64,000 nucleotides of DNA from Arsenophonus sp. aPb (GTDB lineage: Bacteria > Pseudomonadota > Gammaproteobacteria > Enterobacterales > Enterobacteriaceae). The stretch lies in assembly GCF_029873475.1 (NCBI RefSeq), contig NZ_CP123499.1, forward strand, positions 1,860,001 to 1,924,000, in the 5' to 3' direction. Below the pieces are notes generated by a model. That model worked only from the letters and a program-made list of their open reading frames with translations. It had not been told where the DNA came from and did not search any database. Below, one piece after another: positions 1-8,442 of the stretch (the stretch's first letter is position 1; each line of letters starts with the position of its first letter). The position numbers and the translations under genes are program-made.

Positions 1-457
1 CCACATCCGCGCTATAAATCCGGTTATCCTTAAACGTAATTAAAATTCGGCCATTTTCAGGAAACAGGCCATTAAATACTGTCTGACTGGTTTCCTTTTT
101 CTTGACTTCGCCTGTTGTCCAGTATTCATAGAGAACATCATCACACTCATCCTGATACTGAATCACTTTGTCACGGATTTCTGGCTTAACTTTGTTTGAG
201 CTGATAGTGTGTAACCAGCCAGCAAGTTTACGGAGAGCAAGACAAATCATTAATTGTTCACCGCCTTTTGAAGGAATCACGATTTCAGTGATACCTTTAC
301 TAAAGCGTTGTTTTAATTTCTCAAATTGTGATTGCCATGTTAATCCTATGCCTTCAACAATAGGCTTCATCGGTACATATGGTTCACCGTTATAATTCAC
401 TACATATAAATTGTTACCGTGGAAAGGGACATTAATTGTAGAGATTGTACTGTTCAT
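1..457 (-). CDS. Phage antirepressor, P22_AR_N family (3' end beyond window)
   Basis: The frame opens with ATG at 457 and stays open to the window edge, giving 152 residues. The N-terminus reads like the P22 antirepressor N-terminal family: a STINVPFHG start, then PMKPIVEGIGL, KQRFSKGITEIVIPSKGG and LRKLAGWLHTI, ending in a YQDECDDVLYEYW segment. This family binds and inactivates phage C2/CI-type repressors. The start overlaps the stop of the neighbouring antirepressor by ATGA, so the two are translationally coupled. The C-terminal part, which varies between phages, is not visible. Confidence 0.9.
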   Translation of the reverse strand, partial: MNSTISTINVPFHGNNLYVVNYNGEPYVPMKPIVEGIGLTWQSQFEKLKQRFSKGITEIVIPSKGGEQLMICLALRKLAGWLHTISSNKVKPEIRDKVIQYQDECDDVLYEYWTTGEVKKKETSQTVFNGLFPENGRILITFKDNRIYSADV

Positions 458-1275
458 GCTGCCACCTCCACGCTTAATAATTTTGCTAACTTTGCAATGC
501 CTTTCGGTGTAATACGAACCTGTGTTTTTGTTTCAGCAACTCCATCAGTTCGGGTAATCGTTGTTACTTTATGCTCAATAAGTCCCTGTTGAATCTTGTC
601 CTGATAACCAATCCACGTACTGCCAAGTCGTCTGTAAATCCATTTTCTTTCACTTAGAAAATCAAATAACTGTTTAGGACGTGTCTGCAATTGTTTAGCA
701 GCATCAGTAATACACATAGCACCGTCTGATTTAGCGATTCGTTCTAACGCTGCCACATCTGGTTTCATTTCATCAACTTTATGTTCCAGTGCAATCACTT
801 TTTTTGTGTAAGTCAGCAATATTCCACGCATTGCTGATGGGTCATTAAGTATTTCCATTGGGTCTTTAACAACGGTTGCTAACTTACCCGCTTTAAAATC
901 CAAAAATGTCTGGTTAACTGTTAATCTAAACTTTGGAGAAATCCAGCCTGCATATTCAATTGCCAATAATTCATGAGCGAAATTGCCTGGATTAGTACTA
1001 CCCTTAATAGAATTGATTACTTCATGACCTAAGCCCGAATTAGGGCTTTGATTATTTTTCAATAAGTTAGCTTCTAATTGTGCAATTAATTCTTTAGACT
1101 GAGTTGTAGCAAGCCACTTAGAAGGACGCTTATGTTTACCTTCACCGCTAGCTTTATGTAACGCATTCAGATTAAAACGACCCTCTGAGTCAGTGGTAAT
1201 TTCCACTCCAGCGATGACAGGAAGATTTTTATTTGCTATATTCATGTTGTTGATCTCATTGCTAATGGTTAACAT
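454..1275 (-). CDS. ant: Phage antirepressor with KilA-N-like and KilAC domains
   Basis: About 273 residues. The N-terminal half (NLPVIAGVEITTD, ASGEGKHKRPSKWL, ELLAIEYAGWISP) is KilA-N-like. The C-terminal 120 residues (CITDAAKQLQTRP, LFDFLSERKWIYRR, VRITPKGIAKLAKLL) match the phage antirepressor KilAC domain. The frame is open from 1362, but that start would run through the upstream arc-like gene, so ATG 1275 (or 1245) is preferred; an AGGG lies just upstream. The expected role is to inactivate a phage repressor and trigger induction or block superinfection immunity. It sits directly after an Arc-type repressor gene, as in P22 immI. Confidence 0.85.
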   Translation of the reverse strand: MLTISNEINNMNIANKNLPVIAGVEITTDSEGRFNLNALHKASGEGKHKRPSKWLATTQSKELIAQLEANLLKNNQSPNSGLGHEVINSIKGSTNPGNFAHELLAIEYAGWISPKFRLTVNQTFLDFKAGKLATVVKDPMEILNDPSAMRGILLTYTKKVIALEHKVDEMKPDVAALERIAKSDGAMCITDAAKQLQTRPKQLFDFLSERKWIYRRLGSTWIGYQDKIQQGLIEHKVTTITRTDGVAETKTQVRITPKGIAKLAKLLSVEVAA

Positions 1276-1315
1276 TTTAGAAACCCTGACTGTTCTAGCA
1301 GTTGGGGTTTCGTCT

Positions 1316-1495
1316 TCATTGTTGTCCAAACATTTTCTTATCATAATTAATGCTCCAAACAAGTCTTTGAATAATAGCTGAATTTAAAGACAAACCTTCT
1401 TCTTTTGCTTTTCTTTCAACTTGATCTTTCACACCTTTAGGTAACCGTAAAGTAAACTTTTCAGTTGCTCTCTGGGTATATAATGAATCATTCAT
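1316..1495 (-). CDS. arc: Arc-like ribbon-helix-helix repressor, 59 residues
   Basis: A short frame runs from ATG 1495 to TGA 1316. The protein reads KFTLRLPKGVKDQVERK followed by AKEEGLSLNSAIIQRLV, the beta strand and two helices of the Arc/MetJ fold. P22 Arc is 53 residues. It lies immediately upstream of ant on the same strand and divergent from a second ribbon-helix-helix gene, matching P22 mnt-arc-ant. The likely job is to limit transcription of its own operon and ant. Confidence 0.85.
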   Translation of the reverse strand: MNDSLYTQRATEKFTLRLPKGVKDQVERKAKEEGLSLNSAIIQRLVWSINYDKKMFGQQ

Positions 1496-1499
1496 TTCT

Positions 1500-1606
1500 A
1501 TTCTCCTTAATAATGGCTATTTGCCACTAGAGTCAATTTAACATGATTGACAATAAGTCAAGTTGCCACCATACTATTTTTAGTAAAACTATTATCGGTC
1601 TAAAAA
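1500..1606. promoter_or_regulatory. Divergent promoter/operator region between arc-like and mnt-like genes
   Basis: This 107-bp gap separates two divergent repressor genes. It holds an inverted repeat GTCAAT (1532-1537) and ATTGAC (1546-1551), and a second cluster ACTA, TAGT, ACTA between 1573 and 1591. These are plausible binding sites for the two ribbon-helix-helix proteins. Which protein binds which site is not shown by the sequence. Confidence 0.5.
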
Positions 1607-1864
1607 ATGAAAAAATTCCCAAGTCAAACTCAAGATAAGTTTACAGTTAGATTTCCAGATGGAATGCGTGATGCCATAGCTAAACGCGCAGAAGAAAACG
1701 GGCGCTCTATGAATTCAGAAATAGTTCATATCCTGAATGAAGTTCTGCATGAAAGAGTGATAATACCAATGGATGATGATCAGCGAAATAAAACATTAAT
1801 TGAATTATTTAAAGTTATCGACCCTGAGATTGCCAAAAAATTAAAAAAAAATAACAAAAAATAA
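1607..1864 (+). CDS. mnt: Mnt-like ribbon-helix-helix repressor, 85 residues
   Basis: The N-terminus has the Arc/Mnt strand and helices (DKFTVRFPDGMRDAI, EENGRSMNSEIVHIL). A C-terminal tail of about 35 residues follows, rich in Lys and Asn, comparable to the Mnt tetramerisation tail; P22 Mnt is about 82 residues. It is divergent from arc-ant, the same layout as P22 immI, where Mnt keeps ant silent in the lysogen. Confidence 0.8.
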   Translation: MKKFPSQTQDKFTVRFPDGMRDAIAKRAEENGRSMNSEIVHILNEVLHERVIIPMDDDQRNKTLIELFKVIDPEIAKKLKKNNKK

Positions 1865-1884
1865 GCTAGTTTTTTCTATAAATA

Positions 1885-2421
1885 TTAGAACCGATAACCT
1901 ACACCAACCATCCAAGTTCCAACCTTAAAGTCATCTAGTTTGGTATATTCATATGATGCATCGATGGCAATATTTTTTACCGGATTAAATTGCAAACCAA
2001 CACCATATACAAACCCAGTTGAAGAATCATCATCAGAATAACCCATTGCTCTTGCTTCAACTTTTCCGTGTGCAACACCAACTAGGCCATAAGCACTAAT
2101 ATATTCGTTAAAACGGTAGGTTGGACCAACATTTAATGAATAGTAATCAAGTTTTGCATCAGCAAACTTCATATTGCCGTAATAAAAATTATACCCAAGA
2201 TGCGTATATGCAAATGAACCTATAACACCCCAATCATTATCGATTTCATAACGATATTTAATATTGAACCCTTTCGCATCATCATCAATCTTTTTACCAT
2301 TGACTTTAGCGCTGCTTTGAGCGTAACCAACTGATAGCGTGTTTTCTTCTATCGCATTAGCATTAAATGAGCTAAATGTAAAAGCAGAAACTATTGACGA
2401 TACGATTAATATTTTTTTCAT
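1885..2421 (-). CDS. lom: Lom/Ail/OmpX-family outer membrane protein
   Basis: 178 residues. The N-terminal signal peptide ends near ANA at about residue 23. The rest alternates short strands and loops (LSVGYAQSSAKV, FNIKYRYEIDNDW, LNVGPTYRF) and ends in GVGYRF, the terminal Phe typical of an 8-strand beta barrel. Phage Lom proteins are lysogenic-conversion products placed after the tail genes, and Ail relatives give adhesion or serum resistance. Here it faces the tail operon directly, where lambda would have its tip protein gene in between. Confidence 0.88.
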   Translation of the reverse strand: MKKILIVSSIVSAFTFSSFNANAIEENTLSVGYAQSSAKVNGKKIDDDAKGFNIKYRYEIDNDWGVIGSFAYTHLGYNFYYGNMKFADAKLDYYSLNVGPTYRFNEYISAYGLVGVAHGKVEARAMGYSDDDSSTGFVYGVGLQFNPVKNIAIDASYEYTKLDDFKVGTWMVGVGYRF

Positions 2422-2567
2422 TTTTTCATCTTCTATTAATAGAAATACTCATTAAAAAACATAACTTACAATGCGTATCGCAACTTATCACATAAGTTCA
2501 TTAATTTTATAAATAAATTTTCTTTCTGAATGTATATATTTATTTCTAAATATATATTTGATATGAA

Positions 2568-3149
2568 TCACTTATAAATAAATGCTGGCGCATCTTTTTT
2601 GCTACCCCAGTAAATAGCTCGCTCTGACATTTGCGCAACATAGCGAAATATCCGATCGCCATTTTTACGTTTCGACCATGATTCGTCAGTAAAGCGATTA
2701 GGTAATCCAAATGCCCACCGCTCAAATCTATTCGACACAGTTACAGACACTTGATTTTCTTCACCCGTTGAAACTCCGATGTTTGATATTTGGCCAGCAA
2801 AAATTAATTCAGCAATTTCAGGCTTCCCGTCGAGATTAATCGCCACCAGCAATAGACGAACATTTCTTCCACGACTACGTTCATTCATAACATCACCGAT
2901 CAGCATCGAATCAAAACCAGAAAGCGATAATATAAGCTGTTGCGGGCTAGTCGTATTCTCTTCTTTAACTGATTCAACGGCACCGAATTGACCAACTCCT
3001 TGGTATATCTCGCCAGCAATTATCAGGTCGCCAACGCCAGTATGAGCACGGGTTACACCAGATTTTAGATCTAAACTTGCCGCCATCACCAGCTCATAAC
3101 CATCATTAATTGCTTTGACCATGTCATTAGAAAAAGGATGATATAACAT
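2568..3149 (-). CDS. Phage minor tail protein, DUF2163-like
   Basis: 193 residues. The protein has no signal peptide and looks beta-rich, with SLDLKSGVTRAHTGVG near the start and a C-terminus (RFERWAFGLPNRFTDESW, FRYVAQMSERAIYWG) like the DUF2163/tail-assembly proteins encoded after the tape measure. It abuts the preceding tail gene at 3149. It is the last recognisable tail gene on this side: the NlpC/P60 peptidase, tip assembly and host-specificity genes that normally follow are absent. Confidence 0.65.
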   Translation of the reverse strand: MLYHPFSNDMVKAINDGYELVMAASLDLKSGVTRAHTGVGDLIIAGEIYQGVGQFGAVESVKEENTTSPQQLILSLSGFDSMLIGDVMNERSRGRNVRLLLVAINLDGKPEIAELIFAGQISNIGVSTGEENQVSVTVSNRFERWAFGLPNRFTDESWSKRKNGDRIFRYVAQMSERAIYWGSKKDAPAFIYK

Positions 3150-3748
3150 TAGTAAAGAGCCTCCTCAAACTCTAAAGTTACATTAGTAAACACACCTGGT
3201 CTAAAATTGAATTTTCCTTGATCATTACTCGTAAGTTTAAAAATGCCGAATGGAGATAAAGTCTCTATTTTTTCATTAACTTGTGGTGAATAACGCAGGG
3301 CAGGTGAAATCGGAATTGACGCATTACCGCTTGCATCACTTTTAACATCTATTGTAATCATTTTAAGTTCGTTATTAACGGTTAAGTAATCACCTTTTCT
3401 AAGTACGACTAAATTAGTTTTCCAGCCTTTTGTTTGTAATATTCTGCCAGTTTGACTGGCAACACTGACTATAGGTTCACCTATATCTGGCAAACCTTTG
3501 CGTATCCAATTACGAATTTTTACTCGGCCACTTTCGCCATCTAGCTCTGCTGTTAGCGCCTCTAATTGTCGTGATAGTTTCTCGACCATATTGTTAAATG
3601 TTAGAGTGCAACACCAGCGGCTACCAGGAAATCTTACTGTTTGAGAACTGCCATTGAATGTTGAAATGAATGTTTTACTATTGCTGACTAAATACCAGCT
3701 CATTGATGATGGCACTATCTCTTTTGGCCACTCAGTTACCAATGCCAT
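3149..3748 (-). CDS. Phage minor tail protein downstream of tape measure
   Basis: 199 residues, placed 2 bases after the tape measure stop and touching the next tail gene. It starts MALVTEWPKEIVPSS and appears beta-rich with a PFGIFKLTSNDQGKF stretch. By position it matches the lambda M/L or distal-tail region. I recognise no catalytic motif. The assignment rests on operon position. Confidence 0.6.
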   Translation of the reverse strand: MALVTEWPKEIVPSSMSWYLVSNSKTFISTFNGSSQTVRFPGSRWCCTLTFNNMVEKLSRQLEALTAELDGESGRVKIRNWIRKGLPDIGEPIVSVASQTGRILQTKGWKTNLVVLRKGDYLTVNNELKMITIDVKSDASGNASIPISPALRYSPQVNEKIETLSPFGIFKLTSNDQGKFNFRPGVFTNVTLEFEEALY

Positions 3749-3750
3749 CT

Positions 3751-6621
3751 CTAAGCTCCCAAAATTTTTCGTGTTCTACCATTGGTAGCAAAATCGCGTT
3801 GAATACGCGCAATAGCATCATTAGCACCTTGTCTAGCTCCCATTTCTGCCGCTTGTTGCATTGCATCATAAAGCGCTTTATCGCCATTGCCAGAAACATG
3901 AATAGTTTGATTAATCGTAATTTCAGTAGTTGAAGAATTACCAATTGCTCTAACGCCCAGCGAGCCGTCCGCGCCGCGTCTTAAGGGAATAATCGCTTCT
4001 GGCCCCGCTTCGCCCATCAATCCCATACCTTTGGCAAAAGGAAAGATCGTTGGCGATTTTACGATAGTGTTGCTGTATGCACTCAAACCTGGCGATTGAT
4101 AAACATTGTCTTTCGCATTGGCTGCCGCTTCTGATACGTCGCCACCACCAAAACTACTTAATCCTTTTTTCAGTGCGTTAAAAAGCATCATTTTTATAAT
4201 CATTCTGGTGATATCATTAACGACTGATTGAGCAAAATCAGCAAAATTAAATTTACCTGTTGTAACAAAATCAGTTAACAGATCCTCCATTGATTGCATC
4301 GTATTTTCAGTAATGTGTTGCATCACAGAATTTACGTCTTTCACTTCGCTGCCATAATTTCTCATGCCTGCTTTCATGCCAGCAAACGCATTTTTTTCCT
4401 CCTCTGCTTTTTTTTGCGCAGCGTTGCGTACTATTTCAATCTGTTTTTGCTCTTCTTGCGCTAAGAAATTAGTTTGATCTGCATAAAGTTGTGATGTTTT
4501 ATCAGATAATTCTTTGTCAAGCTGGTATCTGCGATCTCGGAAAGAATCACGAATTTGTTGTTCTTGTAGCATCAATTGATACGCATTATCTGACATCGAA
4601 GTGCTGAGAACTGTGTTTTGTGCCTCTTGTTGTAGTTGAGCTGTAGCTTTAGCAATTTCAAAGTTCTGGTCATCAAATTGTTTTCTTAGTTCTTTCAGTT
4701 TTAATTCTTGTTCCAATCCGGCATTGATTTGTAATTGCGTGCGTATTTTGTCAGCATGCGCGACTACACTTTTTTGATCCGCAGTTAGATTTTTACCTTT
4801 CAGTCCCATCAGCTCTTGTTCGAAAGCAGCTAACGCACGAGACGATGATACAATCTTATCTCGCTCCTTTACTTGTGCACGTAGTTCAGCCGTTTTCTTT
4901 TGGAGCTGATCAACGCGCTGCTGTCCTGACTCTACTTTCGGCGCCGAGTAGAGCTTATCTAGTCCTTTGATTGCTTGCTGATATTCTTTAGCTGATAAAG
5001 CGCCTTTTTTGTAGCGATCATTTATCGCTTGCTGAAGCTGATTTCTCTCTGCAAGCTTATCTTTACCTGCATCCATAGCAGCGTTAATTTTTAACAAAGT
5101 GTCGATTTCAAATTTTGCAAGTTGTTGTTCGCTTTGTAGTGCCTCCTCGTTGTCTTTTTTCTGCTTATCTAACGATTCAGAGCGCTTTTTCATCTCAGCA
5201 TCATGCGCAGAAGTATATATAATCATACTCCCTGTTGACGCAGCTAACATCACTCTCATGCTCTGATTAGCTTCGTCATTTACTTTTTTATACTCTTTCG
5301 CTAGATTAGTAGCTTCTTCGAAATTTTGTTTTTGCTTTTTAGCGTATTCATTCCGCGCTAAATCTAACGCTGATTCAGTTTGACCCTGTCGTAGTAGCGC
5401 TGCAATTTGATTATAAATACTATCCTCGAGCACCACCCCCTCAGAGGCGTAGTTTCTTAATGCTTGCAAGGGATTTTCACCGATATTCGCTAATTTATTA
5501 ACTAACGTATCCGCGCTACCACCTGCTTCCTCAAGTTTTGAGCCCAATTCTGCCGCATCATTTAGTAGCGTTCCCGTAAATCCAGCAGAAGCAGCCGAGG
5601 CAACAGCTTTATATGCGCTTGCTGTGCCGCCTAGCTTTTTAGCTAAATCATTTAGCTCAGCAGTAGTTGTTGTTAGTGTTGAATTGCCTTTTTGGATCGC
5701 TGCATAAAATGATTTTTGACGCTCCTCTGCTTCTTTAAGTCGTGAATGTAGATAGAATATCGCACCTGCGGCAGCCATCAATCCGACGTTAACGGGGCCA
5801 CCCATCATCGTTACAAAAGTAGAAAAACCAGTAGTTACCTTTCCAGTAATACTCTGTAAAGTTGTTAGCTCTTTATTTGCAACAGCAAGTTGTTGTTTTG
5901 CTGTAGCTAACTGTTTTGAGCCTACCTCTTCAGCTGCTTGTGCGGTAGTAAGTTGCGCTGACGCTACCGCTGCTTTTTTGTTCGCAGCGGCAGTTGCCAA
6001 GTCTGCTTCAGCAATAATTCTTGCATTTGCTTCATGCTGGGCTGCATATTCCTTGTCCATTTCTGCTCTATTGAAATATCCGTTCTGTTCATTAACGACA
6101 CGCATCTTTTCAATATATTCATCTGCAGCAACAGCTTGCTCTATTTGCGCTGCGGCTTGTTCCTTCATTGCTTGTGCAGTTTTTAATCCTTGTTGCGCTC
6201 TAGTTGCATCGGCTTTAGCCGCTTCAATCGATGCTTGTGCAGCCTCCACTGCACCTTGTGCGGCTTCTTTAGCTGCTTCTCTTTGAACTTCAAAAGACGA
6301 ACCATGAGAAGCGCCGAAAAACTTTTCAAAAGCAGGCACTAGCGCATTAGAAATGGTACTTGCTGCTACGTTGCTGCCCGAAACAAGCTCGGTTAAAACA
6401 TGATGCAAATTGCCAAAGCCAGCAATGGCCTGCCCGCTTGATCTTCTTACTTGAGCCGATATCTTAGTTATCGCGCGTTCACTCTCACTTGAGCTTGCTT
6501 CTATCTGCTGAGTAAATTTTTTAGATTCATTAGCAGCAGAATTATAGGCATTATGAATTTGCGATTTAAAACTAGCAGAATTAAGGTGCAGCGCTACTGC
6601 CAAACTTGCTACATCAGCCAT
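3751..6621 (-). CDS. Tail tape measure protein, lambda gpH-like
   Basis: 956 residues. The N-terminal 250 residues are Ala/Gln/Glu-rich coiled coil. A hydrophobic patch (VGLMAAAGAIFYLHS) lies near residue 285, and coiled coil continues to about 780. The C-terminus (NYGSEVKDVNSVMQHI, ENTMQSMEDLLTDFV, FNFADFAQSVVNDI) is the lambda tape-measure C-terminal domain. It sets tail length and is expected to enter the cell at injection. Its ATG overlaps the stop of the frameshifted chaperone extension at 6614-6621. Confidence 0.93.
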   Translation of the reverse strand: MADVASLAVALHLNSASFKSQIHNAYNSAANESKKFTQQIEASSSESERAITKISAQVRRSSGQAIAGFGNLHHVLTELVSGSNVAASTISNALVPAFEKFFGASHGSSFEVQREAAKEAAQGAVEAAQASIEAAKADATRAQQGLKTAQAMKEQAAAQIEQAVAADEYIEKMRVVNEQNGYFNRAEMDKEYAAQHEANARIIAEADLATAAANKKAAVASAQLTTAQAAEEVGSKQLATAKQQLAVANKELTTLQSITGKVTTGFSTFVTMMGGPVNVGLMAAAGAIFYLHSRLKEAEERQKSFYAAIQKGNSTLTTTTAELNDLAKKLGGTASAYKAVASAASAGFTGTLLNDAAELGSKLEEAGGSADTLVNKLANIGENPLQALRNYASEGVVLEDSIYNQIAALLRQGQTESALDLARNEYAKKQKQNFEEATNLAKEYKKVNDEANQSMRVMLAASTGSMIIYTSAHDAEMKKRSESLDKQKKDNEEALQSEQQLAKFEIDTLLKINAAMDAGKDKLAERNQLQQAINDRYKKGALSAKEYQQAIKGLDKLYSAPKVESGQQRVDQLQKKTAELRAQVKERDKIVSSSRALAAFEQELMGLKGKNLTADQKSVVAHADKIRTQLQINAGLEQELKLKELRKQFDDQNFEIAKATAQLQQEAQNTVLSTSMSDNAYQLMLQEQQIRDSFRDRRYQLDKELSDKTSQLYADQTNFLAQEEQKQIEIVRNAAQKKAEEEKNAFAGMKAGMRNYGSEVKDVNSVMQHITENTMQSMEDLLTDFVTTGKFNFADFAQSVVNDITRMIIKMMLFNALKKGLSSFGGGDVSEAAANAKDNVYQSPGLSAYSNTIVKSPTIFPFAKGMGLMGEAGPEAIIPLRRGADGSLGVRAIGNSSTTEITINQTIHVSGNGDKALYDAMQQAAEMGARQGANDAIARIQRDFATNGRTRKILGA

Positions 6622-7176
6622 TTAATATCCTCATCACTTCGTTACACTGCGAGCTAATATCATCATGTGCAATTACTTTGCTCTCTTCTTTTTTAGGTTC
6701 TGAATCAGCGCTAAAAAATGCTTGCCAATAAGTTAAAATTTCCGCTGGTAGGGATGCGATTTTACGCGGATCTGGCTCACCCCACCTGTCTGCCAGTTGA
6801 AAGATAAAGCGTAAGTGGGGTGAGTTGGCTAGTTTTTTTTCGCTTCTTCCAGATTGCCGTAACTAAACTGCTGAACAAGCTTAAGCGCTTCAATGAGTGA
6901 AGGCGTTGATTTAGCCGCGATTAACTCCTCTGCAGTCGGCAATTCATCGGCTGATAGTGGATTGCCCTCTTTATCGCAGAGCGTTTTCAAAATCAAACTC
7001 GCACCAGCAATGCTCGCTTTCACATTTGAGTTACTTTCTTGCGCTTGTTTAAGATGCGTATCATATTCATCTAATTCAGCGATCGTTAAACGTCGCAAAT
7101 AAACATCGGTACCAAAGACTTTACACTTTTCTACATACACATCTGTTGCTAATAAACGGGATTTTAATGATGTCAT
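6614..7176 (-). CDS. Tail assembly chaperone gpGT-type fusion by -1 frameshift
   Basis: The gpG-type gene ends GCG AAA AAA AAC TAG. A -1 slip at A AAA AAC (6832-6838) joins it to an open -1 frame ending with TGA at 6614. The extension of about 72 residues reads HLRFIFQLADRWGEPDP then ASLPAEILTYWQAFFSAD, typical of the T domain of tail chaperones that contacts the tape measure. The T domain has no start codon of its own. Its stop overlaps the tape measure ATG. Confidence 0.85.
6829..7176 (-). CDS. Tail assembly chaperone, gpG-type (unshifted product)
   Basis: 115 residues between the tail-tube region and the tape measure. MTSLKSRLLATDVYVEKCKV, FGTDVYLRRLTIAELDEY and a C-terminal AEELIAAKSTPSLIEALKL helix fit the G-like chaperone family. 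The protein is expected to coat the tape measure during tail assembly and not remain in the virion. Its ATG overlaps the upstream gene at 7173-7176. Confidence 0.8.
   Translation of the reverse strand: MTSLKSRLLATDVYVEKCKVFGTDVYLRRLTIAELDEYDTHLKQAQESNSNVKASIAGASLILKTLCDKEGNPLSADELPTAEELIAAKSTPSLIEALKLVQQFSYGNLEEAKKN
6832..6838 (-). promoter_or_regulatory. -1 slippery heptamer A AAA AAC in tail chaperone gene
   Basis: A run of eight A followed by C precedes the in-frame TAG. The zero-frame codons are AAA AAC, which can re-pair as AAA AAA after a -1 slip. The -1 frame is open for 72 codons and encodes a recognisable T domain, the standard G/GT arrangement of long-tailed phages. Confidence 0.85.
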
Positions 7177-7475
7177 TTTGTTTCCTTATCTGCCGAATTA
7201 TTTTTTTCCAATGCTTCAACGCGTTTTGTTAGTGCATTCAATGCGTCGGGTAATTTTTCTAACTCTACAACACGCTTAGTGAGTGCCTCTATTTGTGCGG
7301 GTATTTTCTCTAATTCAATAACGCGTTGTGTTAGTTTATCTACGGGATCTGATAAATCAGGCATTTCATTCAATGCCTTAAAATTGTCATTGGTTTTACT
7401 AAATGCATCACGAATCGGATCACCGGTGCCGTCATCAGGTGATTTACCGATATTAATTTCTTTAATATCTGCCAT
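7173..7475 (-). CDS. Phage tail-associated protein with INIG...DDGTGD motif and coiled coil
   Basis: 100 residues. The N-terminus (INIGKSPDDGTGDP, RDAFSKTNDNFKALN) is a short motif shared by many phage tail and fibre proteins. The rest repeats a heptad pattern (LTQRVIELEK, LTKRVVELEK, LTKRVEALEK) and forms a coiled coil. It lies between the major tail gene and the chaperones. Its ATG overlaps the stop of the frameshift extension of the tail gene as TGATG. Confidence 0.65.
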   Translation of the reverse strand: MADIKEINIGKSPDDGTGDPIRDAFSKTNDNFKALNEMPDLSDPVDKLTQRVIELEKIPAQIEALTKRVVELEKLPDALNALTKRVEALEKNNSADKETK

Positions 7476-7540
7476 CAGTTAACTCTCCTTTCTGTTGTAT
7501 CCGCCTTTAGCTTGCTGCTATCAGCGGTAATCACTTTGGG
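7475..7540 (-). promoter_or_regulatory. Putative -1 frameshift cassette at end of major tail gene
   Basis: The zero frame ends CCC AAC CCA AAG TGA. The heptamer CCCAAAG (7534-7540) lets CCA AAG slip to CCC AAA. A 6-nt spacer follows, then a 27-nt element (7501-7527) with outer stem CCGC/GCGG and inner stem TAGC/GCTA. The -1 frame continues for 19 residues (VITADSSKLKADTT, ERRVN) to TGA at 7475-7477. The extension is homologous to that of the capsid gene. Confidence 0.7.
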
Positions 7541-8013
7541 TTGGGGTCAGAGTTTTCACCTTTATCAATTCCCCACGACAAATTATTTTGCTTAGCTTTT
7601 ACTGTGATCTGAATGACCTCTGTCGCGGGCGCAACAATATCGTTCAGCTCCCAACCAGCCAGCGAGAGAATCATCGTGGCTGTGCGTTTGTTAGGTAGCG
7701 CAAAATAAAACTGTACCGTATCTCGGTTTTGCGCTGCATTTAAGAATTCAATAAAATCTTCGTTTTCTGGATCATCAACAAAACCAATTGACTTTTCAGG
7801 TCCTTCCGGTAAATCAGAAACACCTTGCTTGTTTTTTTCAATCAATACAGTGCTATCAACAGTACTACCGGTTAGACCTGTAGCGCCGAGCGATTTGCAG
7901 TTAATCAGTGGTTTCATCTGTTCAACCGTATCGCCCACTTTACCGAACTTAACAATGGTGCCGGCTGGTAGCTTGGCGTACTCCGGAGATGATTTAAAAT
8001 GTTCTTCGGCCAT
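7531..8013 (-). CDS. Major tail (tube) protein
   Basis: 160 residues, beta-rich, with no transmembrane segment. The core (LPAGTIVKFGKVGDTVEQ, LINCKSLGATGLTGSTVD, GPEKSIGFVDDPENEDFI) matches the phage tail tube family, and the position between the neck proteins and the tail chaperones fits. The unshifted product ends SDPNPK. A -1 frameshift would replace the stop with a 19-residue extension. Tube subunits stack as hexamers, so an extended minority form would be displayed on the tail surface or at the tail end (inference). Confidence 0.85.
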   Translation of the reverse strand: MAEEHFKSSPEYAKLPAGTIVKFGKVGDTVEQMKPLINCKSLGATGLTGSTVDSTVLIEKNKQGVSDLPEGPEKSIGFVDDPENEDFIEFLNAAQNRDTVQFYFALPNKRTATMILSLAGWELNDIVAPATEVIQITVKAKQNNLSWGIDKGENSDPNPK

Positions 8014-8028
8014 TACAACTCCTTAAAT

Positions 8029-8442
8029 TTAACGATAATTTTCAATACCAGTACGGATTGCTGTGGCCAGTGCATTGAGCACAAACTGGCGGTTATAATC
8101 GAGTGCCGGTCTAATGAATGGGCGCGCTATCTGTTTAACTGTGCCAAACTCTTGCGCGCGAGCTTTCATAATATGTTTCTTGGTGGGGCCTACCCTCACT
8201 GTCATTACGGTTTGCGTATTGGCATTATTCATTCTGTCTGTGGTACGGATTTTGATACTGTCACGCATATGTTCATCTGGATTAGTCGCATCAAAGCCCG
8301 CGTGAGCTTTCATATCTTCAAGTACCGGCTTCATCACTTCTCGTCCGGCTTGGCGCAAAATTTTGCTGGTGAGCGCTTCACCTAATTTATTTAATTCATG
8401 CTCGAGCGCGCTTAAGCCTTTCACTTCAACTTGGATTCTCAT
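8029..8442 (-). CDS. HK97 gp10-like tail completion protein
   Basis: 137 residues. The protein starts with a strand (RIQVEVKGLSALEHELNKLG) and contains KPVLEDMKAHAGF, RDSIKIRT and a basic C-terminus (KQIARPFIRPALDYN), the pattern of the HK97 gp10 family. These proteins join head and tail. The ATG overlaps the upstream stop by ATGA at 8439-8442. Confidence 0.85.
   Translation of the reverse strand: MRIQVEVKGLSALEHELNKLGEALTSKILRQAGREVMKPVLEDMKAHAGFDATNPDEHMRDSIKIRTTDRMNNANTQTVMTVRVGPTKKHIMKARAQEFGTVKQIARPFIRPALDYNRQFVLNALATAIRTGIENYR

Noticed and set aside
168..395. 75-codon + strand ORF
   Set aside because: Antisense to the P22_AR_N antirepressor that is open to the window edge.
1..500. Left attachment site of the prophage
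   Set aside because: I saw no copy of the icd 3' end in the left part of the window, so the prophage is taken to extend beyond it.
7999..8385. 128-codon + strand ORF
   Set aside because: Antisense to the gp10-like gene, and Cys/His-rich without a domain pattern.
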